Assembly: GCA_964036665.1 (NCBI GenBank)
Contig: OZ038530.1
Span: forward strand, 2,418,001 to 2,482,000
Source: Gordius sp. MW1
Taxonomy: Eukaryota > Nematomorpha > Gordioida > Gordea > Gordiidae
Direction: 5' to 3'
DNA length: 64,000 nucleotides
Shown: positions 23,452-38,045 of the stretch, piece by piece
Layout of the letters: each line of letters opens with the position of its first letter
How positions within the stretch are numbered: position 1 is the stretch's first letter
The notes under the pieces: generated by a model
What the model was told of the DNA's origin: nothing
Seen by the model: the letters and a program-made list of their open reading frames with translations, nothing else
The model's database searches: none
Made by a program: the position numbers and the translations under genes

Positions 23452-25314
23452 TTACTTGGGATCATAGAAACCACGTCTGAAAACGACAACTTTCATCGGA
23501 TGAATACGGTTCAAAGAAAAATATGTGAAAAATTTTGGGGTAAAAATATTTATTTTTTTCGATTCTATGTGGAAAGCATAAAAAAATATATAAAAGTAAG
23601 CCAATTTGAGAATCCTATCATCCTCGATTGACTTCCGCAAAGAGGTTTTAAGCTGCGAGAACTATCATTTTGACAAAAGACAACGTTTTATTGTTGCGAT
23701 TAGTTTGTTGTATCGCAACTTGAGTGCTTAATTTTTGAAAATGGCTCTATGCAATCATGATTTCAAAGTAATAGTTTTCAGATTCTGATAAATTTTTACT
23801 TTTTATCATCGAAACCACGTCTGAAAACGACAACTTTCATCGGATGAATGCGGTTCAAAGAAAAATATGTGAAAAATTTTGAGGTAAAAATATTTATTTT
23901 TTTCGATTCTATGTGTAAGAGCGTAAAAAAATATATAAAAGTAAGCCAATTTGAGAATCCTATTATCCTCGATTGACTTCCGCAAAGAGGTTTTAAGCTG
24001 CGAGAACTATCATTTTGACAAAATGCAACGTTTTATTGTTGCGATTAGTTTGTTGTATCGCAACGTGAGTGCTTAATTTTTCAAAAATGCACTATGCGAT
24101 CATGATTTCAAAGTAATAGTTTTCTGATTCTGATAAACTTTTACTTTTTATCATCGAAACCACGTCTGAAAACGACAACTTTCATCGGATGCATACGGTT
24201 GAAAGAAAAATATGTGAAAAATTTTGAGGTAGAAATATTTATTTTTTTCGATTCTATGTGAAAGAACGTAAAAAAATATATAAAAGTAAGCCAATTTGAG
24301 AATCCTATTATCCTCGATTGACTTCCGCAAAGAGGTTTTAAGCTGCGAGAACTATCATTTTGACAAAAGACAAGGTTTTATTGTTGCGATTAGTTTGTTG
24401 TATCGCAACGTGAGTGCTTAATTTTTGAAAACTGCTCTATGCGATCATGATTTCAAAGTAATAGTTTTTAGATTCTGATAAATTTTTACTTGGGATCATA
24501 GAAACCACGTCTGAAAACGACAACTTTCATCGGATGAATACGGTTCAAAGAAAAATATGTGAAAAATTTTGAGGTAAAAATATTTATTTTTTTCGATTCT
24601 ATGTGAAAGAGCATAAAAAAATATATAATAGTAAGCCAATTTGAGAATCCTATTATCCTCGATTGACTTCCGAAAAGAGGTTTTAAGATGCGAGAACTAT
24701 CATTTTGACAAAAGACAACGTTTTATTGTTGCGATTAGTTTGTTGTATCGCAACGTGAGTGCTTAATTTTTCAAAAATGCACTATGCGATCATGATTTCA
24801 AAGTAATAGTTTTCTGATTCTTAGAAATTTTTACTTTTTATCATCGAAACCACGTCTGAAAACGACAACTTTCATCGGATGCATACGGTTGAAAGAAAAA
24901 TATGTGAAAAATTTTGAGGTAAAAATATTTATTTTTTTCGATTCTATGTGAAAGAACGTAAAAAAATATATAAAAGTAAGCCAATTTGAGAATCCTATTA
25001 TCCTCGATTGACTTCCGCAAAGAGGTTTTAAGCTGCGAGAACTATCATTTTGACAAAAGACAACGTTTTATTGTTGCGATTAGTTTGTTGTATCGCAACG
25101 TGAGTGCTTAATTTTTGAAAATGGCTCTATGCAATCATGATTTCAAAGTAATAGTTTTCAGATTCTGATAAATTTTTACTTGGGATCATGAAAACCACGT
25201 CTGAAAACGACAACTTTCATCGGATGAATACAATTCAAAGAAAAATATGTGAAAAATTTTGGGGTAAAAATATTTATTTTTTTCGATTCTATGTGGAAAG
25301 CATAAAAAAATATA

Positions 25315-28300
25315 TAAAAGTAAGCCAATTTGAGAATCCTATTATCCTCGATTGACTTCCGCAAAGAGGTTTTAAGCTGCGAGAACTATCATTTTGACAA
25401 AAGACAACGTTTTATTGTTGCGATTAGTTTGTTGTATCGCAACGTGAGTGCTTAATTTTTGAAAATGGCTCTATGCAATCATGATTTCAAAGTAATAGTT
25501 TTCAGATTCTGATAAATTTTTACTTTTTATCATCGAAACTACGTCTGAAAACGACAACTTTCATCGGATGAATGCGGTTCAAAGAAAAATATGTGAAAAA
25601 TTTTGAGGTAAAAATATTTATTTTTTTCGATTCTATGTGAAAGAGCGTAAAAAAATATATAAAAGTAAGCCAATTTGAGAATCCTATTATCCTCGATTGA
25701 CTTCCGCAAAGAGGTTTTAAGCTGCGAGAACTATGATTTTGACAAAATGCAACGTTTTATTGTTGCGATTAGTTTGTTGTATCGCAACGTGATTGCTTAA
25801 TTTTTCAAAAATGCACTATGCGATCATGATTTCAAAGTAATAGTTTTCTGATTCTGAGAAATTTTTACTTTTTATCATCGAAACCACGTCTGAAAACGAC
25901 AACTTTCATCGGATGCATACGGTTGAAAGAAAAATATGTGAAAAATTTTGAGGTAGAAATATTTATTTTTTTCGATTCTATGTGAAAGAACGTAAAAAAA
26001 TATATAAAAGTAAGCCAATTTGAGAATCCTATTATCCTCGATTGCCTTCCGCAAAGAGGTTTTAAGCTGCGAGAACTATCATTTTGACAAAAGACAAGGT
26101 TTTATTGTTGCGATTAGTTTGTTGTATCGCAACGTGAGTGCTTAATTTTTGAAAACTGCTCTATGCGATCATGATTTCAAAGTAATAGTTTTTAGATTCT
26201 GATAAATTTTTACTTGGGATCATAGAAACCACGTCTGAAAACGACAACTTTCATCGGATGAATACGGTTCAAAGAAAAATATGTGAAAAATTTTGAGGTA
26301 AAAATATTTATTTTTTTCGATTCTATGTGAAAGAGCATGAAAAAATATATAAAAGTAAGCCAATTTGAGAATCCTATTATCCTCGATTGACTTCCGCAAA
26401 GAGGTTTTAAGCTGCGAGAACTATCATTTTGACAAAAGACAACGTTTTATTGTTGCGATTAGTTTGTTGTATCGCAACGTGAGTGCTTAATTTTTGAAAA
26501 TGGCTCTATGCAATCATGATTTCAAAGTAATAGTTTTCAGATTCTGATAAATTTTTACTTGGGATCATAGAAACCACGACTGAAAACGACAACTTTCATC
26601 GGATGAATACGGTTCAAAGAAAAATATGTGAAAAATTTTGGGGTAAAAATATTTATTTTTTTCGATTCTATGTGGAAAGCATAAAAAAATATATAAAAGT
26701 AAGCCAATTTGAGAATCCTATTATCCTCGATTGACTCCCGCAAAGAGGTTTTAAGCTGCGAGAACTATCATTTTGACAAAAGACAACGTTTTATTGTTGC
26801 GATTAGTTTGTTGTATCGCAACGTGAGTGCTTAATTTTTGAAAACTGCTCTATGCGATCATGATTTCAAAGTAATAGTTTTTAGATTCTGATAAATTTTT
26901 ACTTGGGATCATAGAAACCACGTCTGAAAACGACAACTTTCATCGGATGAATACGGTTCAAAGAAAAATATGTGAAAAATTTTGAGGTAAAAATATTTAT
27001 TTTTTTCGATTCTATGTGAAAGAGCATGAAAAAATATATAAAAGTAAGCCAATTTGAGAATCCTATTATCCTCGATTGACTTCCGCAAAGAGGTTTTAAG
27101 CTGCGAGAACTATCATTTTGACAAAAGACAACGTTTTATTGTTGCGATTAGTTTGTTGTATCGCAACGTGAGTGCTTAATTTTTGAAAATGGCTCTATGC
27201 AATCATGATTTCAAAGTAATAGTTTTCAGATTCTGATAAATTTTTATTGGGATCATAGAAACCACGTCTGAAAACGACAACTTTCATCGGATGAATACGG
27301 TTCAAAGAAAAATATGTGAAAAATTTTGGGGTAAAAATATTTATTTTTTTCGATTCTATGTGGAAAGCATAAAAAAATATATAAAAGTAAGCCAATTTGA
27401 GAATCCTATTATCCTCGATTGACTTCCGCAAAGAGGTTTTAAGCTGCGAGAACTATCATTTTGACAAAAGACAACGTTATATTGTTGCGATTTATTTGTT
27501 GTATCGCAACGTGAGTGCTTAATTTTCGAAAATGGCTCTATGCAATCATGATTTCAAAGTAATAGTTTTCAGATTCTGATAAATTTTTACTTTTTATCAT
27601 CGAAACCACGTCTGAAAACGACAACTTTCATCGGATGCATACGGTTGAAAGAAAAATATGTGAAAAATTTTGAGGTAGAAATATTTATTTTTTTCGATTC
27701 TATGTGAAAGAACGTAAAAAAATATATAAAAGTAAGCCAATTTGAGAATCCTATTATCCTCGATTGCCTTCCGCAAAGAGGTTTTAAGCTGCGAGAACTA
27801 TCATTTTGACAAAAGACAAGGTTTTATTGTTGCGATTAGTTTGTTGTATCGCAACGTGAGTGCTTAATTTTTGAAAACTGCTCTATGCGATCATGATTTC
27901 AAAGTAATAGTTTTTAGATTCTGATAAATTTTTACTTGGGATCATAGAAACCACGTCTGAAAACGACAACTTTCATCGGATGAATACGGTTCAAAGAAAA
28001 ATATGTGAAAAATTTTGAGGTAAAAATATTTATTTTTTTCGATTCTATGTGAAAGAGCATGAAAAAATATATAAAAGTAAGCCAATTTGAGAATCCTATT
28101 ATCCTCGATTGACTTCCGCAAAGAGGTTTTAAGCTGCGAGAACTATCATTTTGACAAAAGACAACGTTTTATTGTTGCGATTAGTTTGTTGTATCGCAAC
28201 GTGAGTGCTTAATTTTTGAAAATGGCTCTATGCAATCATGATTTCAAAGTAATAGTTTTCAGATTCTGATAAATTTTTACTTGGGATCATAGAAACCACG

Positions 28301-31300
28301 ACTGAAAACGACAACTTTCATCGGATGAATACGGTTCAAAGAAAAATATGTGAAAAATTTTGGGGTAAAAATATTTATTTTTTTCGATTCTATGTGGAAA
28401 GCATAAAAAAATATATAAAAGTAAGCCAATTTGAGAATCCTATTATCCTCGATTGACTCCCGCAAAGAGGTTTTAAGCTGCGAGAACTATCATTTTGACA
28501 AAAGACAACGTTTTATTGTTGCGATTAGTTTGTTGTATCGCAACGTGAGTGCTTAATTTTTGAAAACTGCTCTATGCGATCATGATTTCAAAGTAATAGT
28601 TTTTAGATTCTGATAAATTTTTACTTGGGATCATAGAAACCACGTCTGAAAACGACAACTTTCATCGGATGAATACGGTTCAAAGAAAAATATGTGAAAA
28701 ATTTTGAGGTAAAAATATTTATTTTTTTCGATTCTATGTGAAAGAGCATGAAAAAATATATAAAAGTAAGCCAATTTGAGAATCCTATTATCCTCGATTG
28801 ACTTCCGCAAAGAGGTTTTAAGCTGCGAGAACTATCATTTTGACAAAAGACAACGTTTTATTGTTGCGATTAGTTTGTTGTATCGCAACGTGAGTGCTTA
28901 ATTTTTGAAAATGGCTCTATGCAATCATGATTTCAAAGTAATAGTTTTCAGATTCTGATAAATTTTTATTGGGATCATAGAAACCACGTCTGAAAACGAC
29001 AACTTTCATCGGATGAATACGGTTCAAAGAAAAATATGTGAAAAATTTTGGGGTAAAAATATTTATTTTTTTCGATTCTATGTGGAAAGCATAAAAAAAT
29101 ATATAAAAGTAAGCCAATTTGAGAATCCTATTATCCTCGATTGACTTCCGCAAAGAGGTTTTAAGCTGCGAGAACTATCATTTTGACAAAAGACAACGTT
29201 ATATTGTTGCGATTTATTTGTTGTATCGCAACGTGAGTGCTTAATTTTCGAAAATGGCTCTATGCAATCATGATTTCAAAGTAATAGTTTTCAGATTCTG
29301 ATAAATTTTTACTTTTTATCATCGAAACCACGTCTGAAAAAGACAACTTTCATCGGATGAATGCGGTTTAAAGAAAAATATGTGAAAAATTTTGAGGTAA
29401 AAATATTTATTTTTTTCGATTCTATGTGAAAGAGCGTAAAAAAATATATAAAAGTAAGCCAATTTGAGAATCCTATTATCCTCGATTGACTTCCGCAAAG
29501 AGGTTTTAAGCTGCGAGAACTATCATTTTGACAAAATGCAACGTTTTATTGTTGCGATTAGTTTGTTGTATCGCAACGTGAGTGCTTAATTTTTCAAAAA
29601 TGCACTATGCGATCATGATTTCAAAGTAATAGTTTTCTGATTCTGAGAAATTTTTACTTTTTATCATCGAAACCACGTCTGAAAACGACAACTTTCATCG
29701 GATGCATACGGTTGAATGAAAAATATGTGAAAAATTTTGAGGTAGAAATATTTATTTTTTTCGATTCTATGTGAAAGAACGTAAAAAAATATATAAAAGT
29801 AAGCCAATTTGAGAATCCTATTATCCTCGATTGACTTCCGCAAAGAGGTTTTAAGCTGCGAGAACTATCATTTTGACAAAAGACAAGGTTTTATTGTTGC
29901 GATTAGTTTGTTGTATGGCAACGTGAGTGCTTAATTTTTGAAAACTGCTCTATGCGATCATGATTTCAAAGTAATAGTTTTTAGATTCTGATAAATTTTT
30001 ACTTAAGATCATAGAAACCACGTCTGAAAACGACAACTTTCATCGGATGAATACGGTTCAAAGAAAAATATGTGAAAAATTTTGAGGTAAAAATATTTAT
30101 TTTTTTTCGATTCTATGTGAAAGAGCATGAAAAAATATATAAAAGTAAGCCAATTTGAGAATCCTATTATCCTCGATTGACTTCCGCAAAGAGGTTTTAA
30201 GCTGCGAGAACTATCATTTTGACAAAAGACAACGTTTTATTGTTGCGATTAGTTTGTTGTATCGCAACGTGAGTGCTTAATTTTTCAAAAATGCACTATG
30301 CGATCATGATTTCAAAGTAATAGTTTTCTGATTCTGATAAACTTTTACTTTTTATCATCGAAACCACGTCTGAAAACGACAACTTTCATCGGATGCATAC
30401 GGTTGAAAGAAAAATATGTGAAAAATTTTGAGGTAGAAATATTTATTTATTTTCGATTCTATGTGAAAGAACGTAAAAAAATATATAAAAGTAAGCCAAT
30501 TTGAGAATCCTATTATCCTCGATTGACTTCCGCAAAGAGGTTTTAAGCTGCGAGAACTATCATTTTGACAAAAGACAAGGTTTTATTGTTGCGATTAGTT
30601 TGTTGTATCGCAACGTGAGTGCTTAATTTTTGAAAACTGCTCTATGCGATCATGATTTCAAAGTAATAGTTTTTAGATTCTGATAAATTTTTACTTGGGA
30701 TCATAAAAACCACGTCTGAAAACGACAACTTTCATCGGATGAATACGGTTCAAAGAAAAATATGTGAAAAATTTTGAGGTAAAAATATTTATTTTTTTCG
30801 ATTCTATGTGAAAGAGCATGAAACAATATATAAAAGTAAGCCAATTTGAAAATCCTATTATCCTCGATTGACTTCCGCAAAGAGGTTTTAAGCTGCGAGA
30901 ACTATCATTTTGACAAAAGACAAAGTTTTATTGTTGCGATTAGTTTGTTGTATCGCAACGTGAGTGCTTAATTTTTGAAAACTGCTCTATGCGATCATGA
31001 TTTCAAAGTAATAGTTTTTAGATTCTGATAAATTTTTACTTGGGATCATAGAAACCACGTCTGAAAACGACAACTTTCATCGGATGAAAACGGTTGAAAG
31101 GAAAATATGTGAAAAATTTTGAGGTAAAAACATTTATTTTTTTAGCCTCTATGTGAAAGAGCATAAAAAAATATATAAGAGTAAGCCAATTTGAGAATAC
31201 CATTATCCTCGATTGACTTCCGAAAAGAGGTTTTAAGATGCGAGAACTATCATTTTGACAAAAGACAACGTTTTATTGTTGCGATTAGTTTGTTGTATCG

Positions 31301-34300
31301 CAACGTGAGTGCTTAATTTTTGAAAACTGCTCTATGCGATCATGATTTCAAAGTAATAGTTTTTAGATTCTGATAAATTTTTACTTGGGATCATAGAAAC
31401 CACGTCTGAAAACGACAACTTTCATCGGATGAAAACGGTTGAAAGGAAAATATGTGAAAAATTTTGAGGTAAAAATATTTATTTTTTTCGCCTCTATGTG
31501 AAAGAGCATGAAAAAATATATAAGAGTAAGCCAATTTGAGAATACCATTATCCTCGATTGACTTCCGAAAAGAGGTTTTAAGATGCGAGAACTATCATTT
31601 TGACAAACGACAACGTTTTATTGTTGCGATTAGTTTGTTGTATCGCAACGTGAGTGCTTAATTTTTCAAAAATGCACTATGCGATCATGATTTCAAAGTA
31701 ATAGTTTTCTGATTCTGATAAATTTTTACTTTTTATCATCGAAACCACGTCTGAAAACGACAACTTTCATCGGATGCATACGGTTGAAAGGAAAATATGT
31801 GAAAAATTTTGAGGTAAAAATATTTATTTTTTTCGATTCTATGTGAAAGAGCGTAAAAAAATATATAAAAGTAAGCCAATTTGAGAATCCTATTATCCTC
31901 GATTGACTTCCGCAAAGAGGTTTTAAGCTGCGAGAACTATCATTTTGACAAAATGCAACGTTTTATTGTTGCGATTAGTTTGTTGTATCGCAACGTGAGT
32001 GCTTAATTTTTCAAAAATGCACTATGCGATCATGATTTCAAAGTAATAGTTTTCAGATTCTGAGAAATTTTTACTTTTTATCATCGAAACCACGTCTGAA
32101 AACGACAACTTTCATCGGATGCATACGGTTGAAAGAAAAATATGTGAAAAATTTTGAGGTAAAAATATTTATTTTTTTCGATTCTATGTGAAAGAACGTA
32201 AAAAAATATATAAAAGTAAGCCAATTTGAGAATCCTATTATCCTCGATTGACTTCCGCAAAGAGGTTTTAAGCTGCGAGAACTATCATTTTGACAAAAGA
32301 CAACGTTTTATTGTTGCGATTAGTTTGTTGTATCGCAACGTGAGTGCTTAATTTTTGAAAATGGCTCTATGCAATCATGATTTCAAAGTAATAGTTTTCA
32401 GATTCTGATAAATTTTTACTTGGGATCATAGAAACCACGTCTGAAAACGACAACTTTCATCGGATGAATACAATTCAAAGAAAAATATGTGAAAAATTTT
32501 GGGGTAAAAATATTTATTTTTTTCGATTCTATGTGGAAAGCATAAAAAAATATATAAAAGTAAGCCAATTTGAGAATCCTATTATCCTCGATTGACTTCC
32601 GCAAAGAGGTTTTAAGCTGCGAGAACTATCATTTTGACAAAAGACAACGTTTTATTGTTGCGATTAGTTTGTTGTATCGCAACGTGAGTGCTTAATTTTT
32701 GAAAATGGCTCTATGCAATCATGATTTCAAAGTAATAGTTTTCAGATTCTGATAAATTCTTACTTGGGATCATAGAAACCACGTCTGAAAACGACAACTT
32801 TCATCGGATGAATACGGTTCAAAGAAAAATATGTGAAAAATTTTGGGGTAAAAATATTTATTTTTTTCGATTCTATGTGGAAAGCATAAAAAAATATATA
32901 AAAGTAAGCCAATTTGAGAATCCTATCATCCTCGATTGACTTCCGCAAAGAGGTTTTAAGCTGCGAGAACTATCATTTTGACAAAAGACAACGTTTTATT
33001 GTTGCGATTAGTTTGTTGTATCGCAACTTGAGTGCTTAATTTTTGAAAATGGCTCTATGCAATCATGATTTCAAAGTAATAGTTTTCAGATTCTGATAAA
33101 TTTTTACTTTTTATCATCGAAACCACGTCTGAAAACGACAACTTTCATCGGATGAATGCGGTTCAAAGAAAAATATGTGAAAAATTTTGAGGTAAAAATA
33201 TTTATTTTTTTCGATTCTATGTGTAAGAGCGTAAAAAAATATATAAAAGTAAGCCAATTTGAGAATCCTATTATCCTCGATTGACTTCCGCAAAGAGGTT
33301 TTAAGCTGCGAGAACTATCATTTTGACAAAATGCAACGTTTTATTGTTGCGATTAGTTTGTTGTATCGCAACGTGAGTGCTTAATTTTTCAAAAATGCAC
33401 TATGCGATCATGATTTCAAAGTAATAGTTTTCAGATTCTGATAAACTTTTACTTTTTATCATCGAAACCACGTCTGAAAACGACAACTTTCATCGGATGC
33501 ATCCGGTTGAAAGAAAAATATGTGAAAAATTTTGAGGTAGAAATATTTATTTTTTTCGATTCTATGTGAAAGAACGTAAAAAAATATATAAAAGTAAGCC
33601 AATTTGAGAATCCTATTATCCTCGATTGACTTCCGCAAAGAGGTTTTAAGCTGCGAGAACTATCATTTTGACAAAAGACAAGGTTTTATTGTTGCGATTA
33701 GTTTGTTGTATCGCAACGTGAGTGCTTAATTTTTGAAAACTGCTCTATGCGATCATGATTTCAAAGTAATAGTTTTTAGATTCTGATAAATTTTTACTTG
33801 GGATCATAGAAACCACGTCTGAAAACGACAACTTTCATCGGATGAATACGGTTCAAAGAAAAATATGTGAAAAATTTTGAGGTAAAAATATTTATTTTTT
33901 TCGATTCTATGTGAAAGAGCATAAAAAAATATATAAGAGTAAGCCAATTTGAGAATCCTATTATCCTCGATTGACTTCCGAAAAGAGGTTTTAAGATGCG
34001 AGAACTATCATTTTGACAAAAGACAACGTTTTATTGTTGCGATTAGTTTGTTGTATCGCAACGTGAGTGCTTAATTTTTCAAAAATGCACTATGCGATCA
34101 TGATTTCAAAGTAATAGTTTTCTGATTCTGAGAAATTTTTACTTTTTATCATCGAAACCACGTCTGAAAACGACAACTTTCATCGGATGCATACGGTTGA
34201 AAGAAAAATATGTGAAAAATTTTGAGGTAAAAATATTTATTTTTTTCGATTCTATGTGAAAGAACGTAAAAAAATATATAAAAGTAAGCCAATTTGAGAA

Positions 34301-34815
34301 TCCTATTATCCTCGATTGACTTCCGCAAAGAGGTTTTAAGCTGCGAGAACTATCATTTTGACAAAAGACAACGTTTTATTGTTGCGATTAGTTTGTTGTA
34401 TCGCAACGTGAGTGCTTAATTTTTGAAAATGGCTCTATGCAATCATGATTTCAAAGTAATAGTTTTCAGATTCTGATAAATTTTTACTTGGGATCATAGA
34501 AACCACGTCTGAAAACGACAACTTTCATCGGATGAATACAATTCAAAGAAAAATATGTGAAAAATTTTGGGGTAAAAATATTTATTTTTTTCGATTCTAT
34601 GTGGAAAGCATAAAAAAATATATAAAAGTAAGCCAATTTGAGAATCCTATTATCCTCGATTGACTTCCGCAAAGAGGTTTTAAGCTGCGAGAACTATCAT
34701 TTTGACAAAAGACAACGTTTTATTGTTGCGATTAGTTTGTTGTATCGCAACGTGAGTGCTTAATTTTTGAAAATGGCTCTATGCAATCATGATTTCAAAG
34801 TAATAGTTTTCAGAT
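25315..34815 (+). repeat. Large duplicated segment, copy 2 (empty site)
   Basis: Partner of 9720-20340. The alignment offset is 15595 bp before the internal 1722-bp duplication, about 17317-17320 bp after it, and 14478 bp to the right of the insertion point. The change of 2842 bp gives the net size of the insert. The uninterrupted site reads GCATAAAAAAATATATAAGAG at about 31161-31181. The right end is where CTTACTTGGGATCATAG here faces TTTTTATCATCGAAACTACG in copy 1. Confidence 0.8.
25914..29340 (+). repeat. Five-monomer tandem duplication, 1722-bp unit
   Basis: 25914-27635 is followed directly by a second copy from 27636 to about 29340. Shared rare variants: GATTGCCTTCCG (26041 and 27763), CCACGACTGAAAACG (26575 and 28297), GACTCCCGC (26733 and 28455), the 1-bp loss in ATTTTTATTGGG (27240 and 28962) and GCGATTTATTTG (27488 and 29210). 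The related region at 10.3-12.0 kb has one copy only and lacks several of these variants, so the duplication came after the larger segment was copied. Confidence 0.85.
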
Positions 34816-37800
34816 TCTGATAAATTCTTACTTGGGATCATAGAAACCACGTCTGAAAACGACAACTTTCATCGGATGAATACGGTTCAAAGAAAAATAT
34901 GTGAAAAATTTTGGGGTAAAAATATTTATTTTTTTCGATTCTATGTGGAAAGCATAAAAAAATATATAAAAGTAAGCCAATTTGAGAATCCTATCATCCT
35001 CGATTGACTTCCGCAAAGAGGTTTTAAGCTGCGAGAACTATCATTTTGACAAAAGACAACGTTTTATTGTTGCGATTAGTTTGTTGTATCGCAACTTGAG
35101 TGCTTAATTTTTGAAAATGGCTCTATGCAATCATGATTTCAAAGTAATAGTTTTCAGATTCTGATAAATTTTTACTTTTTATCATCGAAACCACGTCTGA
35201 AAACGACAACTTTCATCGGATGAATGCGGTTCAAAGAAAAATATGTGAAAAATTTTGAGGTAAAAATATTTATTTTTTTCGATTCTATGTGTAAGAGCGT
35301 AAAAAAATATATAAAAGTAAGCCAATTTGAGAATCCTATTATCCTCGATTGACTTCCGCAAAGAGGTTTTAAGCTGCGAGAACTATCATTTTGACAAAAT
35401 GCAACGTTTTATTGTTGCGATTAGTTTGTTGTATCGCAACGTGAGTGCTTAATTTTTCAAAAATGCACTATGCGATCATGATTTCAAAGTAATAGTTTTC
35501 AGATTCTGATAAACTTTTACTTTTTATCATCGAAACCACGTCTGAAAACGACAACTTTCATCGGATGCATCCGGTTGAAAGAAAAATATGTGAAAAATTT
35601 TGAGGTAGAAATATTTATTTTTTTCGATTCTATGTGAAAGAACGTAAAAAAATATATAAAAGTAAGCCAATTTGAGAATCCTATTATCCTCGATTGACTT
35701 CCGCAAAGAGGTTTTAAGCTGCGAGAACTATCATTTTGACAAAAGACAAGGTTTTATTGTTGCGATTAGTTTGTTGTATCGCAACGTGAGTGCTTAATTT
35801 TTGAAAACTGCTCTATGCGATCATGATTTCAAAGTAATAGTTTTTAGATTCTGATAAATTTTTACTTGGGATCATAGAAACCACGTCTGAAAACGACAAC
35901 TTTCATCGGATGAATACGGTTCAAAGAAAAATATGTGAAAAATTTTGAGGTAAAAATATTTATTTTTTTCGATTCTATGTGAAAGAGCATAAAAAAATAT
36001 ATAAGAGTAAGCCAATTTGAGAATCCTATTATCCTCGATTGACTTCCGAAAAGAGGTTTTAAGATGCGAGAACTATCATTTTGACAAAAGACAACGTTTT
36101 ATTGTTGCGATTAGTTTGTTGTATCGCAACGTGAGTGCTTAATTTTTCAAAAATGCACTATGCGATCATGATTTCAAAGTAATAGTTTTCTGATTCTGAG
36201 AAATTTTTACTTTTTATCATCGAAACCACGTCTGAAAACGACAACTTTCATCGGATGCATACGGTTGAAAGAAAAATATGTGAAAAATTTTGAGGTAAAA
36301 ATATTTATTTTTTTCGATTCTATGTGAAAGAACGTAAAAAAATATATAAAAGTAAGCCAATTTGAGAATCCTATTATCCTCGATTGACTTCCGCAAAGAG
36401 GTTTTAAGCTGCGAGAACTATCATTTTGACAAAAGACAACGTTTTATTGTTGCGATTAGTTTGTTGTATCGCAACGTGAGTGCTTAATTTTTGAAAATGG
36501 CTCTATGCAATCATGATTTCAAAGTAATAGTTTTCAGATTCTGATAAATTTTTACTTGGGATCATAGAAACCACGTCTGAAAACGACAACTTTCATCGGA
36601 TGAATACAATTCAAAGAAAAATATGTGAAAAATTTTGGGGTAAAAATATTTATTTTTTTCGATTCTATGTGGAAAGCATAAAAAAATATATAAAAGTAAG
36701 CCAATTTGAGAATCCTATTATCCTCGATTGACTTCCGCAAAGAGGCTTTAAGCTGCGAGAACTATCATTTTGACAAAAGACAACGTTTTATTGTTGCGAT
36801 TAGTTTGTTGTATCGCAACGTGAGTGCTTAATTTTTGAAAATGGCTCTATGCAATCATGATTTCAAAGTAATAGTTTTCAGATTCTGATAAATTCTTACT
36901 TGGGATCATAGAAACCACGTCTGAAAACGACAACTTTCATCGGATGAATACGGTTCAAAGAAAAATATGTGAAAAATTTTGGGGTAAAAATATTTATTTT
37001 TTTCGATTCTATGTGGAAAGCATAAAAAAATATATAAAAGTAAGCCAATTTGAGCTCCTATCATCCTCGATTGACTTCCGCAAAGAGGTTTTAAGCTGCG
37101 AGAACTATCATTTTGACAAAAGACAACGTTTTATTGTTGCGATTAGTTTGTTGTATCGCAACTTGAGTGCTTAATTTTTGAAAATGGCTCTATGCAATCA
37201 TGATTTCAAAGTAATAGTTTTCAGATTCTGATAAATTTTTACTTTTTATCATCGAAACCACGTCTGAAAACGACAACTTTCATCGGATGAATGCGGTTCA
37301 AAGAAAAATATGTGAAAAATTTTGAGGTAAAAATATTTATTTTTTTCGATTCTATGTGTAAGAGCGTAAAAAAATATATAAAAGTAAGCCAATTTGAGAA
37401 TCCTATTATCCTCGATTGACTTCCGCAAAGAGGTTTTAAGCTGCGAGAACTATCATTTTGACAAAATGCAACGTTTTATTGTTGCGATTAGTTTGTTGTA
37501 TCGCAACGTGAGTGCTTAATTTTTCAAAAATGCACTATGCGATCATGATTTCAAAGTAATAGTTTTCTGATTCTGATAAACTTTTACTTTTTATCATCGA
37601 AACCACGTCTGAAAACGACAACTTTCATCGGATGCATACGGTTGAAAGAAAAATATGTGAAAAATTTTGAGGTAGAAATATTTATTTTTTTCGATTCTAT
37701 GTGAAAGAACGTAAAAAAATATATAAAAGTAAGCCAATTTGAGAATCCTATTATCCTCGATTGACTTCCGCAAAGAGGTTTTAAGCTGCGAGAACTATCA

Positions 37801-38045
37801 TTTTGACAAAAGACAAGGTTTTATTGTTGCGATTAGTTTGTTGTATCGCAACGTGAGTGCTTAATTTTTGAAAACTGCTCTATGCGATCATGATTTCAAA
37901 GTAATAGTTTTTAGATTCTGATAAATTTTTACTTGGGATCATAGAAACCACGTCTGAAAACGACAACTTTCATCGGATGAATACGGTTCAAAGAAAAATA
38001 TGTGAAAAATTTTGAGGTAAAAATATTTATTTTTTTCGATTCTAT
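32065..38045 (+). repeat. Six-monomer higher-order repeat, three copies of 2068 bp
   Basis: Marker monomers at 32416, 34484 and 36552 (GAATACAATT class) and at 32760, 34828 and 36896 (CCTATCATCC class) are 2068 bp apart. GCATCCGG is shared by copies 1 and 2 (about 33499 and 35567) but is GCATACGG in copy 3. Copy 3 has a 3-bp deletion near 37053 that opens a short spurious plus-strand ORF. The third copy ends near 38045, where GAGCATGAAAA replaces GAGCATAAAA. Confidence 0.85.

Larger units (their letters stand above)
17715..25730 (+). repeat. Eight-monomer higher-order repeat in three copies, the middle one short
   Basis: Copy starts near 17715, 20470 and 22885. Diagnostic monomers are at 17938, 20695 and 23108 (GAATACAATT class) and at 18282, 21039 and 23452 (CCTATCATCC class). 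Copies 1 and 3 are about 2757 bp; copy 2 is 2413 bp. Copy 2 lacks the single monomer marked GGGATCATGAAAACC, present at 20006 and 25176. Its neighbour TCATCGAAACTACG is kept at about 20365, 22777 and 25534. An exact loss of one 344-bp unit points to unequal exchange in register. Confidence 0.85.

Noticed and set aside
36944-37174. Plus-strand 76-codon ORF
   Set aside because: It arises from a 3-bp deletion in one satellite monomer (about 37053) that removes a stop; neighbouring copies of the same unit lack it.
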